Assembly (NCBI RefSeq): GCF_015841355.1
Contig: NZ_CP064908.1
Location: 1-64,000 of the forward strand
DNA length: 64,000 bases
From: Synechococcus sp. CBW1107
GTDB lineage: Bacteria > Cyanobacteriota > Cyanobacteriia > PCC-6307 > Cyanobiaceae
Direction: 5' to 3'
Shown: one piece after another, positions 51,879 to 60,058 of the stretch
How positions within the stretch are numbered: the stretch's first letter is position 1
Layout: the number at the start of each line of letters is the position of its first letter
Program-made: the position numbers and the translations under genes
The notes under the pieces: model-generated
What the model was told of the DNA's origin: nothing
What the model saw: the letters and a program-made list of their open reading frames with translations, nothing else
Databases searched by the model: none

Positions 51879-52328
51879 CGTTCAGGCGCGGAGTGACCAT
51901 AAGCTAGCCAGATTTCCTGGCCGTGCTGTGGCCAATGCTGCGTTCGGGTGGCATGTCCAACGGCCTGGACAGGGGTGGATGCGGCGGCTTCCATCCGTGG
52001 CGGAGCATCTGGACCTCTGGCGGTGAACTGCTTGTGGAGCTTTGTGCCCGTGTTGGTAGCCCGGAGGGAGTAGGGAGCAACCTCGGCACCCCTGGGCGAC
52101 TGGAGATCGGGAGCCAGTGGTCGGGTCGTGAGGGTAGTGGAGAAGGTGGTGTGTGCAAGCCGGAGGCGCCCAGGTGGATCCGGAGGAATCGATCGGGCTT
52201 GATCAAGAGTTCTGGCTGACTGAAACGCCGGGATGACCCTTGAACAGAATCCATGATTCTCTGAAGCCCTGACTGGAATTGAACGGAATCGTGGGGTGGG
52301 GGTGTACTGGACCTGACCAGTGTGCAAT
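51879..52328. other. Long intergenic region before the CobW-type gene
   Basis: 450 bp with no convincing CDS. Open frames here (for example minus strand 51904-52254) are Ser/Pro/Arg-rich and unlike proteins. G/T-rich stretches such as 52130-52165 are present. It may hold a small RNA or the decayed remains of a gene; no tRNA was found. Confidence 0.4.
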
Positions 52329-53489
52329 TCAGGCAAACCCCCGGCCTGCATCCTTGGCCACGCAGGCCTGGAGCTGGCGGCGCAGACGGTTGTGATCCAG
52401 ATCCTTGCCGATCAGCACCAACTGGTTCTTGCGTTCACCCGTCCAGTCACTGTCATCGATCGAGAAACGCTTGCCGGCCAGATGGAAGACATGACGTCGT
52501 TCACTTTCGTTGAACCAGAGAATACCCTTGGCTCTGAAGACTTCCGTGGGCAGCTGATTGTCGAGAAAATTCTGAAACTTGCGTAAGGCGAAAGGCCCGT
52601 CGCTGGAGAAGGAGAGCGAGGTGAAGCCCTCGATGGCGAGATGGTCGGCCGGATGCTCGCCGGAGTCGGCGTGGTGGGCATGATCGTGCCCGTGGTGGCT
52701 GTGGTCGTGGTGACCATGGTCGTGGCCGGTGTCATGACTGCAGTGGCCATGCTCGTGGTCACAGTCCCCATGGTCGAGAGCCGCTGTTTCCACGCCCTTC
52801 TCCCCAGCCGCTGGGATGGCCTCGCCAGTGGCCACCACCCGGTCGGATTCGAACAGGCCCACGCTCAGCAACAGAGGCAGAGCCACGTCGCCCTTCACCG
52901 ATCGCAGGATGCGGGCATCCGGTTTGAGATTGCGCAGAAGGCCTTCCAGCTGCAGCAGTCTGGGCTCAGGGACCAGATCACACTTGTTGAGCATCAGGAT
53001 GTCGCCGTAAATCACCTGAGCGCGCCCCACTTCACTCTCGAGGCTGCTCTCTTCGAAGTTCTCGGCATCGATCAGGGTGATGATCGAATCCAGGCGGGTG
53101 CTGTCACGCAGCTCACTGCCCAGGAAGGTCATCGCCACCGGGAGGGGATCGGCGAGACCGGTGGTTTCCACCACCAGATAATCCACGGGCTCCGGGCGCG
53201 CCAGGATCCGCTCCACCGCTTCCAGCAACTCCCCGTTGATCGAGCAGCAGATGCAGCCGTTGCTGAGCTCCACCATGTCTTCGCCTGTGGCGATGATCAG
53301 GTCGTTGTCGATGCCGATCTCACCGAACTCATTGACCAGAACAGCGGTTTTCAGTCCGCTCTGATTGCTGAGGATGTGGTTGAGCAGGGTGGTTTTGCCG
53401 GCACCGAGGAAGCCTGTGAGGATCGTCACCGGCAGGCTGGCCGTCATGGCGTCTTGGCTCGTGGCTGGGTTGGTTGCTGTGCTGGTCAT
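52329..53489 (-). CDS. CobW/COG0523 GTPase, putative zinc metallochaperone
   Basis: G3E-family GTPase (386 aa): P-loop GFLGAGKTT (about 26-34), metal site NGCICC with Cys79, Cys81 and Cys82 (CxCC), NKCD GTP motif at about 168-171, and the C-terminal CobW domain (FQNFLDNQLPTEVFRAKGILWF). A long His-rich loop (about 240-283, HDH/HGH repeats) is typical of zinc-linked members such as ZigA/ZNG1. It lies 104 bp after the porin gene with its Zur-like box, so it is probably in the same zinc-repressed unit and delivers zinc under scarcity. ATG 53489 is used. Confidence 0.9.
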   Translation of the reverse strand: MTSTATNPATSQDAMTASLPVTILTGFLGAGKTTLLNHILSNQSGLKTAVLVNEFGEIGIDNDLIIATGEDMVELSNGCICCSINGELLEAVERILARPEPVDYLVVETTGLADPLPVAMTFLGSELRDSTRLDSIITLIDAENFEESSLESEVGRAQVIYGDILMLNKCDLVPEPRLLQLEGLLRNLKPDARILRSVKGDVALPLLLSVGLFESDRVVATGEAIPAAGEKGVETAALDHGDCDHEHGHCSHDTGHDHGHHDHSHHGHDHAHHADSGEHPADHLAIEGFTSLSFSSDGPFALRKFQNFLDNQLPTEVFRAKGILWFNESERRHVFHLAGKRFSIDDSDWTGERKNQLVLIGKDLDHNRLRRQLQACVAKDAGRGFA

Positions 53490-53593
53490 GGAGTCAGGGA
53501 TGCCGCCGGAGGGGAACGCCGCCCGTGCGAGGTGCGCTCGCTGCAGTCTGACGCCTGGCTTCGAGCCGTGGACAGGGCTGGCCGGTGGCGTCC

Positions 53594-55198
53594 TCAGAAC
53601 TGAAAGCTGGTCTTCAAGAGTCCCCCCAGCTGGCTGAAGCTCTGCCCTGACGGAGTGTCCTGTCCCAGGGGTCGGCTCAGGTAGAACACGGCTGGAGTGA
53701 CCGAGATGGCGTCGCTCAGCTGAACCTTGAACCACCACTCCCAGGTGAAGGTCTGATCCTGGGGCGTCTCTCCACCCTTCAGGGCGGTGGCGAACACCGG
53801 CTGACCGACCGCCAGGCCCAGGGCATTCCCCTTGGCGATCACGTCGCTCCACTGGAGCCCCACCATCCAGGACTGGCTCGTGGTCAGGGCACCATCATCC
53901 TGAGAGTCGTCGTAGGAGGTGGAGTTGAGGCCCCAGCCGGCGCTGATCGAGGGGATCCAGCCGGAAGCGGCAGGCTGCCAGTAGCCACTCAGGCCGAAGG
54001 CGTTGGTGCGGCTGCCGGGCGTTGCAGTGGCGCTGCCGGTGAAGGGTGTGGTGCCAGGCACCTCCACGCCGCTCTGCAGATGGGAATAGATGGCCGCCAG
54101 AGCCAACTGCTCCTTGGCATAGCCGATCTGGACTGTCCCCGTGCCCGCGGAGGAGCTGGTGCCGATCCCCCCCAGGTTCGGGTTGCCGACGTTGCCGTTG
54201 GCGGCCACGTAGCTCCCGCTGATGCTCCAGCCGTTGCTCTGCCACCAGAGGCCGGCGCCGGGGCCAAGGTTTTTGTTGTAGGCCGCCGGCGCTCCGTTGA
54301 GGGTGAGCACATTCAGGATGGTGTCGGACGGATACACGCTGGGCCAGAGGGCGAGCATGTCCTCCTGGCCGACGCGGCCGCCGATGGTGGCGGTGAATCC
54401 CCTGCCGATCGGAACCTGGTAGTACAGCTTGTCGATGCCGAGGGAATCGGGGCCGGAGGCTTCCTGGAAGGCGATCTCCAGGCTGGAGAGGCTTCCGGTG
54501 GGCCCAGCCCCGCCAAAGGCCGAGTCGCCGAAGTTGCCGGCCCGCAGGATCGTGCGCAGCAGGTCCTTGCCGGTGAAGCTGGTGTCGAGGGTGAGTTGCA
54601 GGTCATAGGAGAAGGTGGTGGCCCCCACCTCGGCCCGGGCCGCGTTGACGGCCTCGCCAGCGCTGCCGCTGAAGGCATTGGCCCCCACCACGAAGGTGGC
54701 CAGGCCGCTGAGCCTGGTGGTGGTGGAGAACTGATTGGCCTCCAGTTCACCGACCTTGGCCTCGAGGTTGTCGACGCGGCCGCGCAGGATGGCGAGTTCC
54801 TCCTCGAACTCCTTGAGCAGACGGCGCAGCTCGTCGGTCACTTCGGTGATCCGATCGAGGCAGGCGTTCAGCAGAGCGGCGGCTTCCCAGCGGCTCAGCG
54901 GCTTCTTGCCACGGAAGGTGCCATCGGGATAGCCGGCGACGCAGCCGTAGCGCTCGATCAGGTTCGAGAGCGCCTGATAGGCCCACTCGGTGGGCTGCAC
55001 GTCGGAGAACTGAGTGATGCTGGTGACCTGATCCTGGCTGGGCCTGCCGGTGCCGCCGGCATAGCGCCCGATGCCCTCGAGGTCGAGCTCAGTGGCCGTG
55101 GCGGCTGAGGGTGTCAGCAGCAGCCAAGGCCAGAGTGCTATGGCGGCAGGGACAACGGCCCAGCGCAGAAGTCCTGGAGTCAGGGGGGCGGTGGCCAT
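53594..55198 (-). CDS. SLH/OprB-type outer-membrane porin, zinc-regulated
   Basis: 534-aa precursor: signal peptide (LLRWAVVPAAIALWPWLLLTPSAATA), SLH domain (ITQFSDVQPTEWAYQALSNLIERYGCVAGYPDGTFRG...), coiled coil (about 110-140, LRRLLKEFEEELAILRGRVDNLEAKV), then a beta-barrel of the OprB/iron-uptake-porin type ending in aromatic Phe (LLKTSFQF). ATG 55198. A Zur-like 15-bp box lies 26 bp upstream, so the channel likely serves metal (zinc) import across the outer membrane. Annotators often call the family 'iron uptake porin'. Confidence 0.9.
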   Translation of the reverse strand: MATAPLTPGLLRWAVVPAAIALWPWLLLTPSAATATELDLEGIGRYAGGTGRPSQDQVTSITQFSDVQPTEWAYQALSNLIERYGCVAGYPDGTFRGKKPLSRWEAAALLNACLDRITEVTDELRRLLKEFEEELAILRGRVDNLEAKVGELEANQFSTTTRLSGLATFVVGANAFSGSAGEAVNAARAEVGATTFSYDLQLTLDTSFTGKDLLRTILRAGNFGDSAFGGAGPTGSLSSLEIAFQEASGPDSLGIDKLYYQVPIGRGFTATIGGRVGQEDMLALWPSVYPSDTILNVLTLNGAPAAYNKNLGPGAGLWWQSNGWSISGSYVAANGNVGNPNLGGIGTSSSAGTGTVQIGYAKEQLALAAIYSHLQSGVEVPGTTPFTGSATATPGSRTNAFGLSGYWQPAASGWIPSISAGWGLNSTSYDDSQDDGALTTSQSWMVGLQWSDVIAKGNALGLAVGQPVFATALKGGETPQDQTFTWEWWFKVQLSDAISVTPAVFYLSRPLGQDTPSGQSFSQLGGLLKTSFQF

Positions 55199-55223
55199 GC
55201 CGGAGTGAGGAGCAGAAGTGGAA

Positions 55224-55238
55224 TGATAACCATTGTCA
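55224..55238. promoter_or_regulatory. Zur-like box upstream of the porin gene
   Basis: The 15-mer TGATAACCATTGTCA forms a 7-1-7 near-palindrome, of the Zur-box type known in cyanobacteria. Its halves match a second box at 59955-59969 (GATAAC...TTnTCA). It is an AT-rich island in high-GC sequence, centred about 33 bp upstream of the porin ATG, placing it over the probable promoter. Confidence 0.75.
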
Positions 55239-55254
55239 GTTGTGGGGTTGACCC

Positions 55255-55700
55255 TCAGAGCGCCTGGATCAAGGCCTGCACCTGATCGGGTGCCTTGATC
55301 GGCCGGCCAGGGGGCATCGGCGAGGGCCACACCGGCAGCAACGCGTCCAGGGTGGTCCTCACCTTGGCGTTCAGCTCTGGATCCCTGGCCTGCAGGGTCG
55401 TCGCCATCTCCTGGTGGAGCTGATCGGCATAACGAACGAACCCGCGGGAATCCTGGTACTCCACGGTTTCGGCAAAGCGGCCATCGGTGATCGCCGCCGC
55501 ATATTCACTGCCAGCGGCCTCGAGCAACTGCCGGATCACGGCCACAACGAAGCTGGAATCCAGGCGCTCCTGCTCAGGAATGGCCTGCAGGGCCCTATCG
55601 ATCTGCTGTTGTGCGTTCTTGAAAGCGGCGTCGGTCTGGGGTGAGGTCGGAGCCGACTGAACCAGGTCCAGAAGTGTGGTGAGCTGCTGTTTGAACGGAG
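55255..55700 (-). pseudogene. 3' fragment of an IS66-split lipoprotein gene
   Basis: C-terminal part of a helical periplasmic protein: PPFKQQLTTLLDLVQSAPTSPQ...ALQAIPEQERLDSSF...FAETVEYQDSRGFVRYADQLHQEMATTLQ...DALLPVWPSPMPPG. Its frame joins that of the 5' fragment at 57394-57747 when the IS and one 8-bp duplication are removed (predicted intact length about 263 aa). A GTG at 55734 inside the IS could start a fusion peptide with no signal sequence. Function unknown; the position next to the zinc porin suggests a metal-related role. Confidence 0.85.
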
Positions 55701-55722
55701 GTATGCGTTCAGGGGTCGGGAC
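55693..55722. repeat. IS66-type left end: target duplication and terminal inverted repeat
   Basis: GAACGGAG (55693-55700) is the target-site copy; the element then begins GTATGCGTTCAGGGGTCGGG. Its 22-bp terminus matches the reverse complement of 57372-57393 at 19 of 22 positions. Eight-bp duplications are the norm for IS66. Confidence 0.92.
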
Positions 55723-55744
55723 GCCCCACCGCACGAATGCAAGC

Positions 55745-55770
55745 CTGATCGCTCACCGCTGAGCGATCAG
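55745..55770 (-). terminator. Perfect 11-bp hairpin inside the IS66 element
   Basis: CTGATCGCTCA pairs exactly with TGAGCGATCAG around a 4-nt loop, about 30 bp past the transposase stop. It is a candidate transcription terminator or a protective structure, without a clear U-tract. Confidence 0.5.
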
Positions 55771-55798
55771 AGACTCTTCCTTGTCCTTTCTTCTGCCT

Positions 55799-57292
55799 TC
55801 AGGGATCGCTCAGCAGTGACGGCATCACCCCATCGCGGTGATGGGCGATCCAGGCCTGCTCCAGGAACTCCCAGACATCCCGCCCCTGTTGCCTGAGGGT
55901 AGTGGTGACCGTGAGCAGGCGGCTCCGGCAGATCGCACCTTGGCGGGATTGGACTCCTTGACTGATCTTGCGCTGAATCACCGATTGGCGCAGGGCACGT
56001 TCTGCGGCGTTGTTGGTGGGCTCTATTCCCTCGTTCTCCAGGAAGGTCCACAACCCACCTGTCACCTTCTGGAGCTGCTGGCACGTGCGCACTGTGCTGG
56101 CCCAAGGCGTTCGCTCGCCGCGCTGGTAGCCGAGCTCTACTACCCGCTGCAGCGTGGTCTCAAAGGTCTGGCGGATCGGCCGGCAGCTTTGCTGCAAGGC
56201 GGGCCAGTCAATCTTTCCCTCCTTGTAGCGGTGCCAGTGGCCAAACAGCTGCTGCTGCAGGCCCAGCAGCTGGGCTCCGAATTCAGCGCTGGCGCCCGGG
56301 CGTTCGGCGATGGCCGTCAGGTCGCGGATCAGGTGCGCCCAGCACAGCTGGCGCTGCTTGGTGGGCAGGTGGTTGTAGGCCGAGAAGCGATCGCTCACCA
56401 CAATCCCGCCAAAGGCGTTCCCCAGCAGCTCGATGGCAGCGGTCGTCGATCGACTCAGCCCTTGCACAAATACCGTCACCACGGCGGTGACCATGACCCA
56501 CTGCCAGCCCCGCTTTCCAGTGGGATTGTTGCCGTCGGCATTGCCGGTGGGGGCGCCAGTTTCATCTACGTAGGCCACCGGCTGCACGCGGGCAAAAGCA
56601 AGGGCCTCCTGCATGGGCTGCTCCAGTGCTGCACTCAAGCGCTGGCGGACCCGTCCAATCGCGCCGCGGCTCATCTCCACTCCTACCAGCTGCTGGAGCA
56701 GGGCCTGGGTCTTGCTGAAACTCAACGGAAAGGCACTGCCCAGCAGGCCCACCAGTGCACTGAGCCTTGGGCCGTAGTGACTGGCCTCCACATCCGCCGG
56801 CAACGAGGCGCAGGTGCTGGTGGAACAGCAGGGGCAGACCAGGCGATGCAGCCGGTGCTCGATCACCAGCGGGGTAATCGGCGGGATCTCGATCACCTGA
56901 TGGCGCAGGGGATCGAGATCCTCTCCCTGGAGCAAGGTGCCACAGCGGCGGCAGGCATCAGGGTGGTGATCCACCACCTGATCCACCCGCTCGATCGACA
57001 GCAGCTCTGGTCCGGATCCGGGATGGCCCTGCTGGCCGCCCCGCTTGCGGCCACTGCCCTTGCGCCGTTCTGGCGGCTTAAAACCCAGACCATCACTGGA
57101 GGGAGGTTTGGATGAGTTGCGAGAGCTGCGTCCGATCCGCTCACGCAGGTTTGCCAACTCGGTGGCCAAGGAGGTGAGTTGGCCGCGCAACAGCTCGATC
57201 TCCTGCTGCTGGGCGTTGATCAGCGCTCTGACGCTGGCGGGAGTTTCCAGCCAGTCGGCTTCTGGAATTCCAGCCGGATGTGCGGTCATCAT
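55799..57292 (-). CDS. IS66 family transposase
   Basis: 497-aa DDE transposase. Coiled-coil N-terminus (QQQEIELLRGQLTSLATELANL), IS66 linker RNSSKPPSSDGLGFKPP with GQQGHPGSG, zinc finger CRRCGTLL and CPCCST, then the catalytic domain: AYVDETGAPTGN (D), VVSDRFSAYNHL (D) and EPTNNAAERALR (E). ATG 57292 or 57289. The protein is intact, so the element may still be active. Confidence 0.95.
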   Translation of the reverse strand: MMTAHPAGIPEADWLETPASVRALINAQQQEIELLRGQLTSLATELANLRERIGRSSRNSSKPPSSDGLGFKPPERRKGSGRKRGGQQGHPGSGPELLSIERVDQVVDHHPDACRRCGTLLQGEDLDPLRHQVIEIPPITPLVIEHRLHRLVCPCCSTSTCASLPADVEASHYGPRLSALVGLLGSAFPLSFSKTQALLQQLVGVEMSRGAIGRVRQRLSAALEQPMQEALAFARVQPVAYVDETGAPTGNADGNNPTGKRGWQWVMVTAVVTVFVQGLSRSTTAAIELLGNAFGGIVVSDRFSAYNHLPTKQRQLCWAHLIRDLTAIAERPGASAEFGAQLLGLQQQLFGHWHRYKEGKIDWPALQQSCRPIRQTFETTLQRVVELGYQRGERTPWASTVRTCQQLQKVTGGLWTFLENEGIEPTNNAAERALRQSVIQRKISQGVQSRQGAICRSRLLTVTTTLRQQGRDVWEFLEQAWIAHHRDGVMPSLLSDP

Positions 57293-57371
57293 AGGCGGGT
57301 CTCTACCTGAGATGCAACCGGAAATCAAGCTGTCGTCAAGGGTTCAGCAGGGCCGATGTTCGCCGCGAGCT

Positions 57372-57401
57372 GTCACGCCCCCTGAACGGATACGAACGGA
57401 G
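57372..57401. repeat. IS66-type right end: terminal inverted repeat and target duplication
   Basis: The right inverted repeat occupies 57372-57393, followed by GAACGGAG at 57394-57401, identical to 55693-55700. Confidence 0.92.
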
Positions 57402-57747
57402 GAACCCCCCTCGCCATCAAGGCCGGCTCGAGATCTCCATAGAGCTCGTCGACAGGATGGCCGATGTGCTGCTCAGCCGCCTTGTAATCCTTGAGCTGCA
57501 TCAGTTCACTGGCGGCCAGGAGATGCCCCTTCATCATGCCGAGCACGGCGGCGTAGCTGATGGGATCCTCGATCCCCTGACCACCTTCCCCGCCCTCACC
57601 TCCTTCCCCGGCCTGATGGTGTGGGGCGTGGGCTCCTCCTCCACGGTCACTGCCCGACGTGAGGAGAGGACCCCCGCAGGCCACGGACAGTGAGGCGGTT
57701 GTGGCGACAGAAAGAAAGAGAGAAAGGGTGCGGCGCCTGTCAATCAC
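57394..57747 (-). pseudogene. 5' fragment of the IS66-split lipoprotein gene
   Basis: Begins at GTG 57747 (VIDRRRTLSLFLSV, signal peptide with SVAC lipobox-like site), then a Gly/His/Glu-rich stretch (GGGAHAPHHQAGEGGEGGEG) and helical sequence AAVLGMMKGHLLAASELMQLKDYKAAEQHI. Translation runs into the IS after PPF and stops at 57373. Removing IS plus one target copy gives ...ARGVPPFKQQLTTLL..., in frame. The gene follows the multicopper oxidase by 82 bp. The His-rich spacer suggests metal binding. Confidence 0.85.
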
Positions 57748-57829
57748 GAGGGTCTCGGCTTGCTCGCCCCATCGTGATGGTGAGCCGGTGGTCCAACCGA
57801 TCAGATGAGACGGGCCCCAGTGACCAAAG

Positions 57830-58807
57830 TCACAGGCCGCCGGGCACAACGCGGAAGTGACCCATGCAGCCACGCTCGGCGATCTGATCCTGATGGGGAT
57901 GAAACATGTAGAGGCCTGGATCGCGGTAGGTGAACTCCAGGATATGGCGCTCGGCCATTCCCATCGTGATCACGTCGGTGATGTCATCGCGACTGGTGGA
58001 GAAGCCACCTCTGAACACGTCGAAGAGGTTGGCATGCAGATGAAAGGTCAACGGACCATCCCACTCCACCATGTTCAGGAGATAGAGGCGAACCCGTTGT
58101 CCCTGGACGATGGTGATGGGTTGATCGCGATACAGATTGGGACGGCCATTGAAGGCATAGAGATCGTTGCGGCCCCGGCCCTTGAGGTCATAACCACCCA
58201 TCACCAGCACCATCTCGTCAGCCGCTGGACGGGGGGACGGGGGATCCACAATCAGCAGCCCGTAGAGACCCTTGCTCACATGGCGCGTCACCGGCGCCAC
58301 ATGACAGTGGTAGGGGTACAGGCCGAAGGATTCCGCGTCGAATTCGTAGACCGTGCTGCCACCGCGGCGCACCGGGCGGATGCCATCCATATCCGCCGGG
58401 TGGACACCGTGGAAGTGAAGGCTGTGGGAGGTGCTGTCCTCGTTGCGGAAGCGGATGCGCAATCGGTCACCGGCCCGGGCGCGCAGGGTGGGCCCCGGCA
58501 CCCGACCGTTCACGGCCCAGGCCTTGAAGGTCACCGCCGGGTTGAGCTGCAGCAGGGTGGTGCTGGCCGTGAGATCGAACTCACGCACCCGGCGGCCGTT
58601 CTCCCAGAGAACACGGCCTGCCTCGAACTCCCGCAATCCGCCCGGCGCCGGCGGCTGCGGCGTGGCTGCGTTCTCCGTCCAGCCGGGGGAGCCACCTCGT
58701 CGCAGCAGCAGTCCCCCCAGCCCAACACCCAGGGCGGCGGCGCCGAGCGGCAGCAGCTCACGCCGCCTCCAAAGGCGCTGGGGTCCTGAATCCGGTGGGG
58801 AGGCCAT
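57830..58807 (-). CDS. Two-domain multicopper oxidase
   Basis: About 325-aa secreted cupredoxin protein. Copper motifs: SHSLHFHGVHPADM, YPYHCHVAPVTRHVSKG (Cys168 with His ligands), FHLHANLF and MFHPHQDQIAERGCMGHF. RRRELLPLGAAALGVGLG resembles a Tat signal peptide, expected for a copper protein exported folded. ATG 58807 is used; ATG 58828 and TTG 58885 (overlapping the znuA stop) are options. Downstream of znuA, it may be zinc-repressed with it. Possible roles: metal oxidation or NirK-like/laccase-like chemistry. Confidence 0.85.
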   Translation of the reverse strand: MASPPDSGPQRLWRRRELLPLGAAALGVGLGGLLLRRGGSPGWTENAATPQPPAPGGLREFEAGRVLWENGRRVREFDLTASTTLLQLNPAVTFKAWAVNGRVPGPTLRARAGDRLRIRFRNEDSTSHSLHFHGVHPADMDGIRPVRRGGSTVYEFDAESFGLYPYHCHVAPVTRHVSKGLYGLLIVDPPSPRPAADEMVLVMGGYDLKGRGRNDLYAFNGRPNLYRDQPITIVQGQRVRLYLLNMVEWDGPLTFHLHANLFDVFRGGFSTSRDDITDVITMGMAERHILEFTYRDPGLYMFHPHQDQIAERGCMGHFRVVPGGL

Positions 58808-58881
58808 GGCGAGGAACGGCCCACTCATCCTCGGCCCACCACAGACTCCAGGTGGTGTGACCAATGGCACCCGGGCGGGTC

Positions 58882-59928
58882 TCAACTGATCCGCGCCCAG
58901 GCCTGAATCAGGGACTCGCCGCCCTTGCGGTCGCAGCGGCCACCCCAGCCCTCGACGATTGTGCAGGTGTTGCGCACAAGGGTGGCCATCAGGCTGAGCG
59001 GACCATCGGGGCCCATCGCCAGACCATCGGCGGCCAGGGGCACCGGGGCGATCGGCACGCCGCTGAGTTCACTGATGCGCTGGAGGGCCCTGGCCGGAGG
59101 GGTCTGCTCGGCGAACAGCCGAGGCGTGGAGCCGGCCTTGAGAGCCTCGATCACCTGGCGGAATCCTTCCGGCCGCAGTGCATCGCTGCTGCTGGTGGCA
59201 TCCACCAGAGGCATCTCCTCGAGGCCGTAGGTCCGGGCCAGGCTGGCAAAGGCGCGGTGGCTGCTGGCCAGAGGAGGCCAGGGCCTGGGAAGGGTGCTGA
59301 ACTGGATCCGGTTCCAGCCATCGAGGCGGCCGAGCTGCTCGGCCATCGCCCGGGAACGCCGCTGGATGGCCTCGGCTGCGGGGGGATCGAGGCGGCTGAG
59401 CTGGCTCGCGATCACCACCGCCATGGCTGCAGCCTGACGCGGGTCGTGCCACACATGGGGGTCGAAGTCACCGTGGTCATGTCCAGCCCCGTGGTCGTGG
59501 TCGCCGGCGGGATGGCCGTCGGCCGGCGTGAGCCTGAGGGGCTGGGGCACGGCTTGCTCGGACACGGCCACCGCTCCAGGCAGGGGCTCCAGGGCAGGGG
59601 TGAGGCCGAAGCCACTGATCAGCAGCAGGCTGGCGCCGGTGATCTGGGCCTTCTGGTCAGGTCTGATCCGAAAGTCGTGGGGATCATCGGCGGGTTGCAG
59701 CAGGCAGCTCACGGCCAGCTTGCCGGCGGCCAGCCTCTGGGTGAGATCGCAGAGCACACCATCGGCGGCCACCACCTGAGGCTGGCCGGGGGGCTGGCCC
59801 GCGGGGGCTGAGCCGCCCGGTCCCTGGCCGCAGGCCTGCAGTGAGAGCCAGAGTCCGCCGCAGACCAGGAGCAGAGCCGGGATGTTCGGGTTGCGAGGGC
59901 GGTCAAACCGGAATCCGGAGAGCTGCAC
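58882..59928 (-). CDS. znuA: Zinc ABC transporter substrate-binding protein ZnuA
   Basis: High-affinity zinc-binding lipoprotein of the ZnuABC importer. Lipobox region LWLSLQACGQ, core VVAADGVLCDLTQRLAAG, DPHDFRIRP with zinc His, a His-rich loop (PAGDHDHGAGHDHGDFDPHVWHDP), SSHRAFASLARTYGLEE and PRLFAEQTPPA. The ATG at 59970 overlaps the Zur-like box, so GTG 59928 (348 aa, closer to the signal peptide) is preferred. Divergent from znuC. Confidence 0.94.
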   Translation of the reverse strand: MQLSGFRFDRPRNPNIPALLLVCGGLWLSLQACGQGPGGSAPAGQPPGQPQVVAADGVLCDLTQRLAAGKLAVSCLLQPADDPHDFRIRPDQKAQITGASLLLISGFGLTPALEPLPGAVAVSEQAVPQPLRLTPADGHPAGDHDHGAGHDHGDFDPHVWHDPRQAAAMAVVIASQLSRLDPPAAEAIQRRSRAMAEQLGRLDGWNRIQFSTLPRPWPPLASSHRAFASLARTYGLEEMPLVDATSSSDALRPEGFRQVIEALKAGSTPRLFAEQTPPARALQRISELSGVPIAPVPLAADGLAMGPDGPLSLMATLVRNTCTIVEGWGGRCDRKGGESLIQAWARIS

Positions 59929-59954
59929 CAAGGGCCACAGGCAGAGACCGGAAA

Positions 59955-59969
59955 CGATAACAGTTCTCA
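59955..59969. promoter_or_regulatory. Zur-like box between znuA and znuC
   Basis: CGATAACAGTTCTCA is a 7-1-7 near-palindrome that matches the porin box (55224-55238) at ten or more positions, including GATAAC and TTnTCA. It lies between the divergent znuA and znuC starts, where one site could control both. Inference: operator for Zur, whose gene is interrupted at 60935-62610. Confidence 0.72.
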
Positions 59970-60058
59970 TTTCTGCCGCTGCCTTCCGCGGGCCCGACAG
60001 CTGGATCACCTCTCGCTTCTCGGTAGGTTGCCTCTACGTTCTGCCGCTGCCGGCGCCG

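Larger units (their letters stand above)
55701..57393 (-). mobile_element. IS66-type insertion sequence (1693 bp)
   Basis: Ends are defined by a 22-bp imperfect inverted repeat (start GTAT(G/C)CGTTCAGGGG) and flanked by perfect 8-bp duplications GAACGGAG. The element carries only the tnpC-like transposase on the minus strand and none of the tnpA/tnpB accessory genes of classical IS66, so it is a single-ORF subgroup element. It interrupts a lipoprotein gene of the zinc region. Because both duplications are identical and the gene rejoins in frame, insertion is probably recent. Confidence 0.93.

Noticed and set aside
52848-52864. GGATTCGAAC, reminiscent of a tRNA T-arm
   Set aside because: Encodes the GLFESDR segment of the CobW-type protein; no acceptor or anticodon arms.
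55255-55734. Treating the 159-codon frame as a full gene starting at GTG 55734
   Set aside because: The start lies inside the IS66 element; the host protein's N-terminus is found on the far side of it.
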